From Snodgrassella alvi (GTDB lineage: Bacteria > Pseudomonadota > Gammaproteobacteria > Burkholderiales > Neisseriaceae), in assembly GCF_002777745.1 (NCBI RefSeq), contig NZ_MEIO01000051.1, positions 57,604-121,603 on the forward strand: a DNA stretch of 64,000 nucleotides. The letters are read 5' to 3'. The notes beneath the pieces were generated by a model. The model saw nothing but the letters and a program-made list of their open reading frames with translations. It had not been told where the DNA came from and did no database searches. This document shows positions 45,506-56,700 of the stretch, one piece after another; within the stretch, counting starts at the first letter, position 1, and each line of letters opens with the position of its first letter. Made by a program: the position numbers and the translations under genes.

Positions 45506-46498
45506 ATGAAGCGCATCGTGATTGACTGTGATCCCGGTAATGGCATTGCAGGTGCAAATGTTGATGATGGTCTGGCACTGGCGCTGGCACTGGCCGCAGA
45601 TTCAATCAAACTTGAGCTTATTACCATTGTGGCCGGCAACACACCACGCGATACCGGCTATCAGGTAGCTCGCCAGCTATTGCAAGAGCTGAATAAAAAT
45701 ATACCGGTAGTTAAAGGTGCAGCACAAGCGCTGATTGAGCCAGCCGCCCCATGGCGTGAGCAATTGGACAATAATGTGCGCAAACAGGGGCTGTTGTCCT
45801 TATGGGATAGCCTGCCGCCATTGCCCGCACTCAACGACCACAGCGCACCTCATGCTGCTCAGGCGATTGGCGAACTAGTGTGCAGCAATCCTGGCGAAAT
45901 CACCGTAGTAGCCATCGGCCCGTTAACCAATATTGCCCATACCATTCAACTATATCCGGATTTTTCCCGTTCAGTTGCCGAAATCGTTATCATGGGTGGT
46001 GTCTTTCAACTGGACGGCTATCTTAAAGATACCAACTTTGCTGTAGACCCTGAAGCGGCCAAAATTGTGATTGAAAGCGGTGCCAATATTACACTGGCAC
46101 CTCTGGATGTTACTACCCAGACCATGCTTACCCATCAGGATCTGGATAAACTGCAAAGTTTTGCCAATCCACTTACCGATTTTATCGTGCGTACTTCACG
46201 TCCATGGATGGACTATTCCATCCAGACCCGTCGTCTGCCCGGCTGTTGGATTCATGATGTTTTATGCGTGGCCAAACTGATAGACAGCGATATTGTTACC
46301 AGCTCACCTTATATTGTTGACGTATCCACTGCGCGAGACTGTACCCGTGCCAGCAGCCGCCGCTGGAAAGAAGGCACCTTAAGACTCACCGTAGGCATGC
46401 CTGAAGTAACCCATCAGCCTGTCAATGTCATGGAACGTGTGGATAACCAGCGCCTGCTCGATATTATATTCAACGCATTAAGCCAGTATCATTGCTGA
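45506..46498 (+). CDS. Nucleoside hydrolase
   Basis: The 330-residue enzyme cleaves nucleosides into base and ribose. The calcium-binding N-terminal motif is present in an expanded form (IDCDPGNGIAGANVDDGLAL rather than the compact DPGxDD). VAIGPLTNIAHTI, EIVIMGGVF and NFAVDPEAAKIVIESG are typical of the family, and the active-site His lies in CWIHDVLCVA. The frame opens at 45497, but AGGTGA 6 nt before the ATG at 45506 supports the latter. Substrate preference (purine, pyrimidine or broad) is not clear. Confidence 0.9.
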   Translation: MKRIVIDCDPGNGIAGANVDDGLALALALAADSIKLELITIVAGNTPRDTGYQVARQLLQELNKNIPVVKGAAQALIEPAAPWREQLDNNVRKQGLLSLWDSLPPLPALNDHSAPHAAQAIGELVCSNPGEITVVAIGPLTNIAHTIQLYPDFSRSVAEIVIMGGVFQLDGYLKDTNFAVDPEAAKIVIESGANITLAPLDVTTQTMLTHQDLDKLQSFANPLTDFIVRTSRPWMDYSIQTRRLPGCWIHDVLCVAKLIDSDIVTSSPYIVDVSTARDCTRASSRRWKEGTLRLTVGMPEVTHQPVNVMERVDNQRLLDIIFNALSQYHC

Positions 46499-46741
46499 GA
46501 TGGCAGAAAAACAGTTTAGGAAAAGCTGCGTATATAAATCATACCTAACCTTATAACAAAACTAATCACAGTTTAATGGCCATATCGGCACCGTTCATTC
46601 GCACCAAAGATATTGCATTTGTTTATGTGCATGATTAGGATAAACGTGCAATACAAGAGAAATCAGCAGGTTTATTATGCATGTAGTTAACACACATATT
46701 TCCCTTCCTGTTTTGTTGCACCAACAAAACCGGAGAGTAGA

Positions 46742-47581
46742 ATGTTAGCCAAAATCAGCCAGAAATTACCCGAATTATCCTCAGCAGAACGCCGCGTGGC
46801 AGAATGTGTCCTCGCCCAGAGCAAATGGTTTGTGCATGCTGCTGTCGCCAATATTGCCAGAGAAGCCCGGGTTAGCCAGCCTACTGTTATCCGTTTTTGT
46901 CGCAGCATGGGCTATAGCGGGCTTTCAGAGTTCAAACTCAACCTGTCTGCCAGCATTGGCCACGAAGGTATGCCCTATGTGCATGAAGAACTGAATAGCA
47001 CTGATTCCATGCAGGATGTGCTGAACAAAGTTATCGCCAACACCGCGGCCACCGTACTGGGCAGCCGTAAATCGCTTAATGCCGCTGACTTAGATAATGC
47101 CGTAAAACTTATGGCCAAAGCCCGCCGTATCGAATTTTATGGAGCTGGTAATTCCGGCATTGTAGCAATGGATGCACAGCACAAACTGTTTCGCTTCGGC
47201 CTGTCTACAGTAGCCTATACTGATAGCCATGTGCAGCTGATGGCAGCAGCCGTTCTGTCACCTCAGGATGTACTCGTAGTCATTTCGCATTCCGGTTCCT
47301 CACGCGATTTACTTGATGCTATAAAAATAGCCAAAAGTAACGGCGCCAAAGTTATCGGTCTTACCCGCGCCGGTTCACCGGTAGCCCAGGCCTGCGATTG
47401 CGTGATTAGCGTTATTACCTCCGAAGACAGCGAAAAATATACACCGATGATTTCACGTTTGTTACAGCTAATGGTAATTGATATGCTCACCATTGGCTTG
47501 GCCTTGCATCTGGGAGAAAACGTCAGCGAAATGCTGGCAAAAACCAAAGCTGGCGTTAAACTCAAATTCCTGCAAGACTAA
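46742..47581 (+). CDS. hexR: MurR/RpiR-family regulator, HexR-like
   Basis: The 279-residue protein has an N-terminal HTH_6 domain (ELSSAERRVAECVLAQ, ANIAREARVSQPTVIRFCRS) and a C-terminal SIS sugar-phosphate-binding domain (RRIEFYGAGNSGIVAMDAQH, VVISHSGSSRDLLDAIK). The near full-length pattern fits HexR, which in proteobacteria represses central carbon genes and responds to KDPG. No glycolytic operon is adjacent here, so the regulon must lie elsewhere; the symbol is provisional. Confidence 0.85.
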   Translation: MLAKISQKLPELSSAERRVAECVLAQSKWFVHAAVANIAREARVSQPTVIRFCRSMGYSGLSEFKLNLSASIGHEGMPYVHEELNSTDSMQDVLNKVIANTAATVLGSRKSLNAADLDNAVKLMAKARRIEFYGAGNSGIVAMDAQHKLFRFGLSTVAYTDSHVQLMAAAVLSPQDVLVVISHSGSSRDLLDAIKIAKSNGAKVIGLTRAGSPVAQACDCVISVITSEDSEKYTPMISRLLQLMVIDMLTIGLALHLGENVSEMLAKTKAGVKLKFLQD

Positions 47582-47780
47582 TTACAACACCGAAAGCCAG
47601 TCACTAACTGTTTATCCAAATCATTACACTAAATTAGCCGAGTGCAGGCAGCTTCAGGTATCATTCAGCATCAGACTACCTGATTATCCACATTTTGGTT
47701 CTTATAACTGGTGGCTGATACAGCCAGATGCTTGTTAACCAAATATTTCCCCAAAATTTGTCGCAACGAAATGAGCGCAA

Positions 47781-48239
47781 ATGAGTAACAAAACTCGTCA
47801 AATCAAACGTCAAGCCGAACAACAGCAAAACAGAAAAAATTCTGTACCAACAGCAGAGCAGAAAAGAGGTTCCGTCATAATGGTGAGCATTGTGGGTGCC
47901 TGTCTGCTGGCTGGCGGATTATATATCGGTGGCTGGTTTAATCTGGTAACACCGGCACAGATACAGCAATGTGAAGCTGCGGTTAGACAAACCTATTCAC
48001 AGCCCGCTGACCAAGCCGCTTTACTGCCCAAGTGCAACAACCGCCATATGATAGCAGGCATGAGCAGCCCTAGCAGCCAGAAGCTGAATGCCAAACAGGT
48101 ATTGGATAGTCTGGATGTGGGCAAAACCATTGATCTGGTTTCCATGTTTATCGGTGGGGCATTGATAGGAGCTGCCATTGCTGCATTTGCTGCCAGTTAT
48201 CGAATTTTTCAACGCAAGCGCGGAGTCAGCGTAGACTGA
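47781..48239 (+). CDS. Two-span membrane protein, unknown function
   Basis: 152 residues. A basic, Gln-rich N-terminus is followed by a first span (GSVIMVSIVGACLLAGGLYI) and a periplasmic loop with two cysteines (QQCEAAVRQ and LPKCNNRHM), which could form a disulfide. A second span at VSMFIGGALIGAAIAAFAAS is rich in small residues. The predicted topology puts both termini in the cytoplasm. I do not recognise the family. Confidence 0.7.
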   Translation: MSNKTRQIKRQAEQQQNRKNSVPTAEQKRGSVIMVSIVGACLLAGGLYIGGWFNLVTPAQIQQCEAAVRQTYSQPADQAALLPKCNNRHMIAGMSSPSSQKLNAKQVLDSLDVGKTIDLVSMFIGGALIGAAIAAFAASYRIFQRKRGVSVD

Positions 48240-48339
48240 TCACCAGCCTGCACACATTGCCTCAGTATGGTTAATGCTGGCTAATAATGACATATTCTGT
48301 ATAATTAACCATTATTTACTAAAAATATAGGGTTCAGAC

Positions 48340-48996
48340 ATGAACCAAAAATACATCCAGTTATTGCTGGCATTTATGTTCAGCCTGCTGCTCAGTCTGA
48401 ACATTTATGCACAGAAGCCCTTTCACGTACATAATGGTGACCTTATCTTTCTGGAAGATTGCGATGGCGGCATGAATAGTGCCATCAAAGCCGCAACCAG
48501 CGGTTTGGAAGGATATAATTTTACCCATGTTGGCATTGTCTGGCAGAAAACACCCCGCCAATACTATGTAATCGAGGCCACACATCCCAACGTAAAAATT
48601 ACCCCACTGCGAACATATCTGCATCCGAAAAAACAGTGCCAGCCCCGTGCCGTGGTAGGCAGATTAAAAGCAGCTTACCAGCCACTGATTCCTTCTGCTT
48701 TAGTTCATGCGCGCCAGAAAGTAGGTAAAAAATACGATGATGCTTTTGATATCCGCAACGATCAGTATTATTGTTCCGAATTAATCTATCAGATATTCAA
48801 AGAAGCCAATCACGGACAAGAAGTTTTCCCCTTGCGCGCCATGACTTTCAAATCCAAAGATACTGGTAAATTCCCGGAATACTGGGTAGAACACTTCAAA
48901 AAAATGGGCATTCCTATTCCCGAAGGCCAGCCCGGCAACAACCCCGGCGATATGTCACGCTCGGATTTACTTAATATCGTCCATTACTATCAGTAA
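48340..48996 (+). CDS. YiiX/YebB-like NlpC/P60-type cysteine hydrolase
   Basis: The 218-residue protein has a signal peptide (MNQKYIQLLLAFMFSLLLSL, cleaved near YAQ). The circularly permuted papain-like fold is supported by the order of residues: GDLIFLEDCDGGMNSAIKAA, the His in YNFTHVGIVWQK, and the later Cys in DQYYCSELIYQIF. Relatives are periplasmic or envelope amidases or peptidases, sometimes acting on acyl-amide bonds. The natural substrate is unknown. A terminator follows. Confidence 0.82.
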   Translation: MNQKYIQLLLAFMFSLLLSLNIYAQKPFHVHNGDLIFLEDCDGGMNSAIKAATSGLEGYNFTHVGIVWQKTPRQYYVIEATHPNVKITPLRTYLHPKKQCQPRAVVGRLKAAYQPLIPSALVHARQKVGKKYDDAFDIRNDQYYCSELIYQIFKEANHGQEVFPLRAMTFKSKDTGKFPEYWVEHFKKMGIPIPEGQPGNNPGDMSRSDLLNIVHYYQ

Positions 48997-49005
48997 ACAA
49001 CCCAC

Positions 49006-49036
49006 AGACCAGCAGTTGTTAGGCTGGTCTTTTTTA
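49006..49036 (+). terminator. Terminator after the YiiX-like gene
   Basis: AGACCAGC / GCTGGTCT with a 9-nt loop and a T-run, 10 nt past the stop. Confidence 0.88.
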
Positions 49037-49448
49037 TGGCAGAAAATAAACCTGATATTTTAGACAGCAAAAAGAATTTAATTAATACCTTATCCAACTG
49101 TTGAAATGATTTCTTATTAAAAGGATTTATCATCAAATACAGGAAACGCATTTTAAATACATAGTAAAGTGATAAAATCCGACCCAGTATCAATGATTAC
49201 CCATAACTGGTTCGATGAATATATTAAAATTAACCACTTAAATTTTTACATCTACACAAATATTGATTTTCATCTTTACCATTCATAATAAGCACAAATA
49301 TTAGAAATTAAAGAAATATTGTTGCTAATATCTTTTGACCAATTAAATTGTATTTAATACATATAATGAGTAATTAAACCTGTTTACGATATATAGTATG
49401 ATCTTTATAATTCTTCATATTTAACCGCACACAGGAAAGCACATAGTA
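49037..49448. other. AT-rich intergenic region upstream of azlCD
   Basis: 412 bp of about 75 percent AT. A plausible -10 (TATGATC, near 49397) and the AGGAAAG ribosome-binding site of azlC lie at its right end. No convincing gene. Confidence 0.4.
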
Positions 49449-50156
49449 GTGTCGTCAACCGCCGTACCATCACCTGCTCATGAAATCAAAAGAGGTTTAA
49501 TCACCGCCTTGCCTGTTGTGCTGAGTTTTATTCCATTTTCACTGGTTTTAGGTGCTCAGGCAATCCAGAAAGGCATGAGTACCGGTGAAATTTCACTGCT
49601 TACCGCGGTTAACTTTGCCGGTGGTTCTGAATTTGTTGCCGTTAACCTATGGACATCACCGCCACATTTATTTCTGATAGCACTGATGACATTACTAGTG
49701 AACAGCCGTCATATTCTGATGGGTGCCGCACTTACCCCTTATTTAAAAGACTTGCCCAAACGCAAAGTTATATCTGCATTGTTTTTTATGTGCGATGAAA
49801 GTTGGGCACTGGCGTTGACCGATACCAAAAACTCACCCGGACAGAAATTCAGCTATTATTTTTATCTAGGTACAGCCCTTGGCCTGTATCTGGGCTGGAT
49901 AGGTTTTACTACAATAGGCGCACTTATCGGCCCAATAATTGGCGATGTTACCCACTACGGTTTCGATATGGCCTTTGTAGCAGTATTTCTGGTGTTACTC
50001 AAAGGCATGTGGAAAGGTTTTAAAATGGCCATTCCGTGGCTGGTTAGTTTACTGGTTGCGATTATCAGCTATTGTTTTCTGCCCGGAGCATGGTATGTTC
50101 TTTTGGGTATGCTGGCTGGCCTAACTGTAGCATTTATAATAACACCTTATGATTGA
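49449..50156 (+). CDS. azlC: AzlC-family branched-chain amino-acid exporter subunit
   Basis: The 235-residue membrane protein starts with GTG, with AGGAAAG about 9 nt upstream. Family motifs are RGLITALPVVLSFIPFSLVL, NFAGGSEFVAVNLW, LLVNSRHILMGAALTPYLKD and FFMCDESWALAL. With AzlD it forms an exporter of leucine, valine, isoleucine and analogues. The gene overlaps azlD by 8 bases. The substrate is inferred from the family. Confidence 0.9.
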   Translation: MSSTAVPSPAHEIKRGLITALPVVLSFIPFSLVLGAQAIQKGMSTGEISLLTAVNFAGGSEFVAVNLWTSPPHLFLIALMTLLVNSRHILMGAALTPYLKDLPKRKVISALFFMCDESWALALTDTKNSPGQKFSYYFYLGTALGLYLGWIGFTTIGALIGPIIGDVTHYGFDMAFVAVFLVLLKGMWKGFKMAIPWLVSLLVAIISYCFLPGAWYVLLGMLAGLTVAFIITPYD

Positions 50157-50451
50157 TTTATCTGCTTTCCTCACTATTCTGGCTATGGCAATGGTTACTT
50201 ACCTAACCAGAATCAGCGGTTATCTGCTCCTGCGCAAGCGTGCACTAAGCCCGCGCCTGACCAGAGTACTTGAATCCATTCCCGGCTGTGTACTGATAGC
50301 AGTCATTGCTCCAGCATTTGCCACTACTCATCCGGCCAATCTGTTATCAATAATCATCACCATATTACTGGCATGGCGCTTTTCCTTATTGCCTACAGTG
50401 ATATTTAGCATCACCATTACCGCCTTTTTACGCCATTATCTAACCTACTAA
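50149..50451 (+). CDS. azlD: AzlD-family small subunit
   Basis: A 100-residue, four-span protein with the usual TYLTRISGYLLLRKRALSPR start and ESIPGCVLIAVIAPAFA, as in AzlD. It is translationally coupled to azlC through the 8-base overlap, and the two work as one transporter. Confidence 0.9.
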   Translation: MIDLSAFLTILAMAMVTYLTRISGYLLLRKRALSPRLTRVLESIPGCVLIAVIAPAFATTHPANLLSIIITILLAWRFSLLPTVIFSITITAFLRHYLTY

Positions 50452-50815
50452 AACAGGCAGCCATAATCCTTGCAGAAGTAATATACCTGATTAAATAATA
50501 GTAATTATCATAAAAAATATATTAAAAACAGTGTTTTATTGTATGGTTTTTGCCGAATCTGCCAGATTGAAAAAATCAATTCCTGTGAAGAAATCCAGTG
50601 TAACCACCAGCCAGAACCACCGCTATCATAGCAAAATTCAGCTATTTCCATTTATTACATACTGTTTATAAAGCAATAAAAATAATTAAATGTCAAAAAT
50701 CGAAATCAGTTACACGGGTAGACAGGGCTGGGTAGATTGATATTTTTCCGCTAATATAGCAATGTATGTTTGATTCAAATCAATAATTTAATTACAAAAT
50801 GATAAAGGAAATAAA
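50452..50815. other. Intergenic region upstream of the nitroreductase gene
   Basis: 364 bp, AT-rich. The right end carries the ribosome-binding site AAAGGAAATAAA of the next gene. No terminator or gene is recognised. Confidence 0.4.
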
Positions 50816-51415
50816 ATGAACAACGCATTGATAGAAGCCATCGAAAAACGTCGTACCCAATATACACTGGGCAGAAATGTCTCACAGGCACCGGAAGAAA
50901 TAACAGCACTAATACAAGAGGCTGTTAAACTGTCACCATCTGCTTTCAATTCCCAAAGCTCACGCGTCGTGATTCTATTTGGCCAGCAAAGTGAAAAATT
51001 CTGGCAGATTGTCATGAATGAATTGCGTGCCATAGTGCCTGCCGACAAATTTGCACCTACCGAAGCCAAAATCAACAGCTTTGCTGCCGGCATAGGTACC
51101 ATATTATTTTACGAAGACCAGCAAACCATTGCCAGCCTGCAACAGCAATATCCCAGCTATACAGAGCAATTTCCCATTTGGTCAGAGCAGGGTAGTGGCA
51201 TTGCCCAGTTTGCAGTCTGGTCAGCTCTGGCCAACGCCGGTATCGGAGCCAGTTTGCAACACTACAATCCGCTGCCCGATGCTGCTGCCGCCAAAGAATG
51301 GCAGATACCAGCCAGCTGGAAACTACGTGCAATGATGCCTTTCGGTTCCAATGAAGCACCTTTCCCCGAAAAAACCTTTATTGATGACACCGAACGCTTT
51401 AAAGTATTCTATTAA
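50816..51415 (+). CDS. Nitroreductase family protein (HBN1-like)
   Basis: The 199-residue FMN-dependent oxidoreductase has AIEKRRTQYTLGRNVS at the N-terminus and the FMN-contact PSAFNSQSSRVVILFG. GTILFYEDQQTI and the C-terminal GIGASLQHYNPLPDAAAA match the HBN1/YodC-like branch (fatty-acid-repressed nitroreductase-like). It probably acts in the cytoplasm on quinones, nitro compounds or related acceptors. Monocistronic, with a strong terminator. Confidence 0.9.
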   Translation: MNNALIEAIEKRRTQYTLGRNVSQAPEEITALIQEAVKLSPSAFNSQSSRVVILFGQQSEKFWQIVMNELRAIVPADKFAPTEAKINSFAAGIGTILFYEDQQTIASLQQQYPSYTEQFPIWSEQGSGIAQFAVWSALANAGIGASLQHYNPLPDAAAAKEWQIPASWKLRAMMPFGSNEAPFPEKTFIDDTERFKVFY

Positions 51416-51465
51416 TTCAATTAGCAAAATGCCTGTACAGACCAAAGTTACATTAGTACAGACAC

Positions 51466-51499
51466 CGGCCGGTTTAATATCTGAACCGGCCGTTTTTTT
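51466..51499 (+). terminator. Terminator of the nitroreductase gene
   Basis: CGGCCGGTT / AACCGGCCG (9 bp, 9-nt loop) followed by seven T's. Confidence 0.93.
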
Positions 51500-51913
51500 A
51501 ACCGATTTTGCGTGTACAGATTCAAGTTTTCTTTAATACAAATAAAAAAACAATAATATTGCTAAAATTAAATAAAATAAACTAATAAATACTAAAATAT
51601 AGAACAAATATACAATATCATAATAAAAAATTAGTAGAAATCAACATAAAAAACTAACTTCTCTCATAATTGTTCCCCATAAAACGGCCTATTTCAATAA
51701 CAGTAAATTTAAAATTACAACTAATTTTTTAATAATAAAACCAAAAGATTAGAATATATTTCTATCCCATTTATCATTTATCCAACTAGATTTCAACATC
51801 AATCAACACATTGCCCAACCGAATACAGTCATTCATCAATAGCGCACTAAGTTGAAATTAATACATAATGCCATTAAAATTTACTAACATTAACACTAAT
51901 CTATAAGCATAAA
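51500..51913. other. Very AT-rich region upstream of the TPS island
   Basis: About 410 bp, roughly 75-80 percent AT, with A- and T-tracts. It holds the promoter of the transporter gene. The composition is typical for the edge of acquired DNA and for silencer binding. No coding frame. Confidence 0.45.
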
Positions 51914-53683
51914 ATGCACATCAAGAAACTTGCCCTCTTAGTAAATCTGTTGGGCAGCAGTCTGTTACATGCCTATGCTGCGCCTACTTCTGAAGTGACA
52001 GAACAGCTCGAACGCAAGCAGCAACAGCAGATTATTCGCGAGCAGCAGCGTCAGCAACAATTTCAGCAGCAAATGCAGCCGGATGTAAAAGTGCGTTTGC
52101 AGCCGGAAGAAGAAAACCCGGCTCAGGTAAGTAAACTGATTACAAACGAGAATCCCTGTTTTGCTATTGATAGCATTAGCCTGATTGGAGAAGAAGCAGG
52201 CCGTTTCCAATTTGCTCTAAAAAAAGCCATTCGTCAGAGTCATTTCACGCCCGGCATGTGTCTGGGCGCCAAGGGGGTTAATCAACTCATGACACTGGCA
52301 CAAAATGCCGTCATTGAACGTGGTTATACCACCACCCGTATTCTGGCCAGTCCGCAAGACCTAAGCAGCGGGAAATTACAACTAAGTGTTATACCGGGGC
52401 GCATCCATGCCATTCGTTATAATCTGGACAATGCTGCTACTACACATATTGGGCGTATCCGCCATATACGGAATGAATTTCCAGCCAGAGCAGGAGACAT
52501 ATTGAACCTCCGGAAACTGGAGCAAGGACTGGAAAACCTGCGTCGAGTACCAACTGCCGAAGCTGATATCCAGATTGAACCGGCAGAAGAACCCAACCAG
52601 AGTGATATCGTAATTAGCTGGGCTCAGCGCACCGTCCCCTTACGTTTAAGCCTCAGCGTAGACGATTCCGGTAGCCATTCAACTGGGCGCTATCAAGGCG
52701 GTGCCACCTTATCGGTAGATAACCCATTAGGATTAAGTGATTTATTCTATGTCAACTACAACCATGATCTGGGCGGCAAAGACAGCTACTTCAGCGATGA
52801 TGGCAAAACAGGCAGCGGAACCCATGGTTATGCACTGCATTATTCCATACCGGTAGGCAACTGGCTTATCGCCTATAACCGTAACCATTACCGTTACCAT
52901 CAGGCAGTAGCCGGATATAACGAAAACTATGACTATAGTGGTAACAGCGACAATACCGATATAGGCATTACCCACATGCTATACCGCAACAGTCACCGCA
53001 AAACAGACATAACCGCCAAGCTATGGCGACGAGAATCGCACAACTTCATCAATGATGCCGAAATCGAAGTACAGCAACGGCGGACAGCTGGCTGGACAGT
53101 CAACCTGAACCATCAAGAGTATATCGGCAACGCCACCCTCAACTTAGGAATAGGCTACAAACGCGGCACTGGTGCGAGTAACAGCTTACGTGCGCCCGAA
53201 GAAGAATTTGGCGAAGGCACCTCACGCATGAAAATCATCAGCATAGATGCCGGCATACAATGGCCATTCAACATTGGACAACAGCACCTAAGCTATGACA
53301 GCAACTTTCACGGCCAGTGGAACAAAACCCCATTAATCACCCAAGACCAAATTTCCATAGGCGGGCGCTATACCGTACGAGGTTTTAATGGCGAAATGAG
53401 CCTGATGGGAGAACGAGGCTGGTATTGGAACAATAACCTAAACTGGCAATACAAAGCAGGACAACAAGTATATCTGGGACTGGATGTTGGTCACGTAGCC
53501 GAACCAGCCACCGAGATGCAGCTAGGAAAAACACTGGCCGGAGCCGTAATCGGCTTTAAAGGGCAAATCAAAGCGGGCGGACAATGGTATTACGACATCT
53601 TTGCCGGCAAACCCATATATAAGCCCCAGTATTTCCGTACTCCCGGAACCAGCGTTGGCTTTAGCCTCAACTATTCCATATAA
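51914..53683 (+). CDS. Two-partner secretion transporter (TpsB, FhaC/ShlB family)
   Basis: The 589-residue outer-membrane translocator has a signal peptide MHIKKLALLVNLLGSSLLHA and then a Gln-rich helix plug. POTRA repeats follow (around NPCFAIDSISLIGEE and LQLSVIPGRIHAIRYNL). A 16-strand beta-barrel follows, with the conserved VRGF motif in GGRYTVRGFNGEMSL and the terminal GFSLNYSI. It secretes the TpsA exoprotein encoded 93 bases downstream, recognising its N-terminal TPS domain. Confidence 0.94.
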   Translation: MHIKKLALLVNLLGSSLLHAYAAPTSEVTEQLERKQQQQIIREQQRQQQFQQQMQPDVKVRLQPEEENPAQVSKLITNENPCFAIDSISLIGEEAGRFQFALKKAIRQSHFTPGMCLGAKGVNQLMTLAQNAVIERGYTTTRILASPQDLSSGKLQLSVIPGRIHAIRYNLDNAATTHIGRIRHIRNEFPARAGDILNLRKLEQGLENLRRVPTAEADIQIEPAEEPNQSDIVISWAQRTVPLRLSLSVDDSGSHSTGRYQGGATLSVDNPLGLSDLFYVNYNHDLGGKDSYFSDDGKTGSGTHGYALHYSIPVGNWLIAYNRNHYRYHQAVAGYNENYDYSGNSDNTDIGITHMLYRNSHRKTDITAKLWRRESHNFINDAEIEVQQRRTAGWTVNLNHQEYIGNATLNLGIGYKRGTGASNSLRAPEEEFGEGTSRMKIISIDAGIQWPFNIGQQHLSYDSNFHGQWNKTPLITQDQISIGGRYTVRGFNGEMSLMGERGWYWNNNLNWQYKAGQQVYLGLDVGHVAEPATEMQLGKTLAGAVIGFKGQIKAGGQWYYDIFAGKPIYKPQYFRTPGTSVGFSLNYSI

Positions 53684-53776
53684 ACACATCACAAACTAAT
53701 AAACCAATATAAAAAGCATAACAGTATTTCTGGTTATTTCGCACGATAACCAGCTAAAAAAGTAATAGGAAAGATC

Positions 53777-56700
53777 ATGAACAAAAACCGCTACAAAGTC
53801 ATCTACAACAAACACCGTGGTCAAATGGTAGCCGTAGCCGAAAACACCACCAGCACAACAAAAAGTACCGCCGAACACAGCAGTAGCAGCAACATCGTCA
53901 GCAGCCTGCTGGCCAAACTGCCCTTGTTAACCGGTTCCATCCTGCTCGGATTCGGATTATGCATACTGGTTCAAAATAATGTCATAGCAGCCGAAATTCA
54001 TGCCGACCTGTCTGCTCCTAAAAACCAGCAGCCAACCATCCTGCCCAGCGCTAACGGCACCCCTCAGATCAACATCCAAACCCCGAGCAAAAGAGGCGTT
54101 TCCATCAACCAATACCGGCAAATGGACATCGACCAGAAAGGCGCCATCCTCAACAACAGCCGCAAAAGCACCCAGACCCGTCAGGCAGGCTGGATACAGG
54201 GTAACCCATGGTTAGCCAAAGGCGAAGCCAGCATCATTGTCAACCAGATCAACAGCAGCAATCCCAGCCGTCTTAACGGCTATATCGAAGTAGCCGGACG
54301 GCGTGCCGAAGTCATCATTGCCAATCCGGCCGGCATCAACATCAACGGCGGCGGCTTCATCAACGCTGCCGGCGTTACCCTCACCACCGGCCGCCCCCAG
54401 ATTAACGATGGACAAATCAGCGGCATACAAATCAACCGCGGCAACATCAGCATCAGCGGCCAAGGTTTAGATAGCAGAGACAGCGACTATACCCACATCC
54501 TCACCAAAGCAGCACAAATCAACGCTGGCATCTGGGCGAACCAACTGAACATCATCAGCGGCAGCAACCACATCAATGCCGAGAATCAGCACATCAGCGC
54601 CAACGAAAACAACACCGACCCCAAGCCCGGCATCGCCATCGATACCGGCAAACTGGGTGGCATGTATGCGGGTAAAATCGTTCTTATTAGCAACGACAAA
54701 GGCGTAGGCATCAACAACGCCGGCCAGATCTTTGCCGGAGCAGGTGGCGTCACCATCAGCGCCGATGGTCAGCTCAGCAACAGTGGCAGCATCATCGCTG
54801 CCGACAAAAGCAGCAATGCCGCCGACATAGCGGCCACCACCGTTAAAACCAACAGCATCAACAACAGCGGCACTCTTTCCAGTCAGGGCAAACTGCAACT
54901 ACAAAGCCAGCAACTGAGCAATAGCGGCCTCATCACCAGCGCCGACGAACTGAACATCCGCAACCAAAACAGCCTGAGCAACAGCGGAGAAATCAATGCC
55001 AGCCGTCTTGATTTCATCAGCGGCAGCATCCACAACCAGAATGGCAAAATCATCCAGAGCGGACAACAAGGATTAAACCTGGAACTGGATCGGCTCAATA
55101 ACCAAAAAGACAGCCTGATTGGCTATGCACCACAACCAACCGTACCAGAGCAAAACCCGGCGCAGCCAGATAAACCAGCGCAGCCGCCAGTGGAAGCAGA
55201 CAAGCAGAGCAAAGCGCCGAGCAGCGCCGAAGGTGCCGGCCAAACCATAGCAGCGCCCACACCCACCAACAAAACATTCAGCGCCGGTCAAATCATCAGC
55301 CATAACGACATTGATAACCAAAACGGCCAGATCATCGCCAACGGCGGCATCGATCTGAGTGCTCATAATGGCCTGAGCAATCAGGGCACCCTTAACCTCA
55401 ACAAACTGCAAGTTAACGGTGCACTACTCAACAACAGCCAAGGCAAACTAAACACCAAGCAAGCCAACATCAACACCACCCGACTGGACAACCGTGCCGG
55501 ACAGATCAGCAGCAGTGGCCAGCTACAGATCACAGGCAAAGAACTGGACAACCGCCAAGGCCGTATCCAGTCAGCCGAGCGCATAGCCATCGACAGTGCT
55601 CAAGTGAACAACAGCGACCAAGGCACCATTGCCGCGCAGCAACAACTGCAAATCCACAGCAGCCAGCTAGACAACCGCCAAGGCCGCATCCAGTCAGCCG
55701 AGCGCATGGCCATCGACAGTGCCGAACTGAACAACAGCGATCATGGCCTTATCGCCGCGCAGCAACAACTGCAAATCCACAGCAACCAGCTAGACAATAG
55801 CAACAGCGGCCAGTTGTGGAGTGGCGGCCAGAGCGAAGTACAAACCGGCAGCCTGAACAACAGCGGCGGCGCCATTGACAGCGATAGCCTGCAACTAACT
55901 AGCGACGAGCTCAACAACCAACATGGCGCCATCCGCAGTGCGGGCAAACAGCAACTTAGCGTGCGCAACCAACTACACAACCAAAATGGCCAAATCGGCA
56001 GCAACAGCGACCTCAGCATAACCGCCGGTGATATAAATAACAGCCAGGGCAAAATCATTGCCGGCAAACAAGCCGAGCTGCACACCCGCGCCCTTAACAA
56101 CCAGCAGGGCAGCATCGATGCCGACAGCATCGACCTAACAGCCGACAGCCTAAACAACAATGCCGGAGCCATCCGCAGCAACCAGCAACTGAACGCCCAG
56201 ATTAGCCAGCACATCAACAACCAGCAAGGGCAAATCAGCAGCGCAGGTGACCTACAGCTTAACAGCAACACACTAGACAACAGCGCGCAGGGTAAAATCA
56301 TCGCTGGCAAACAAGCACGCATCCACAACGGCAGCCTCAACAACCAACAAGGCAGCATCGATGCCGACAGCATCGAATTACAAACCAACAGCCTTAACAA
56401 CCACAGTGGCGCCATTCGTACCAACCAACAACTTAATGCCCAAATCAACCAACAGCTGGACAACCGGCAAGGACAAATCAGCAGCGCCAAAGACCTCAAC
56501 ATTCACGACCAGAACCAACAAAACCTGAGCATCGACAACAGCGAAGATGGCAAAATACTGGCCGGCAACGACCTGAGCATCCAAAGCAAACAGCTCAACA
56601 ACACCGGCAGCATCGGTGCTGGTCATAACGCCACCATCCAACTGCATGACGACTTCAACGTTGATGCCGACATCAACGCTGGCAACCGCCTGCACCTGAG

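Noticed and set aside
46499..46741. Possible gene between the nucleoside hydrolase and the HexR-like regulator
   Set aside because: No frame longer than a few dozen codons with a start signal. It is a promoter region.
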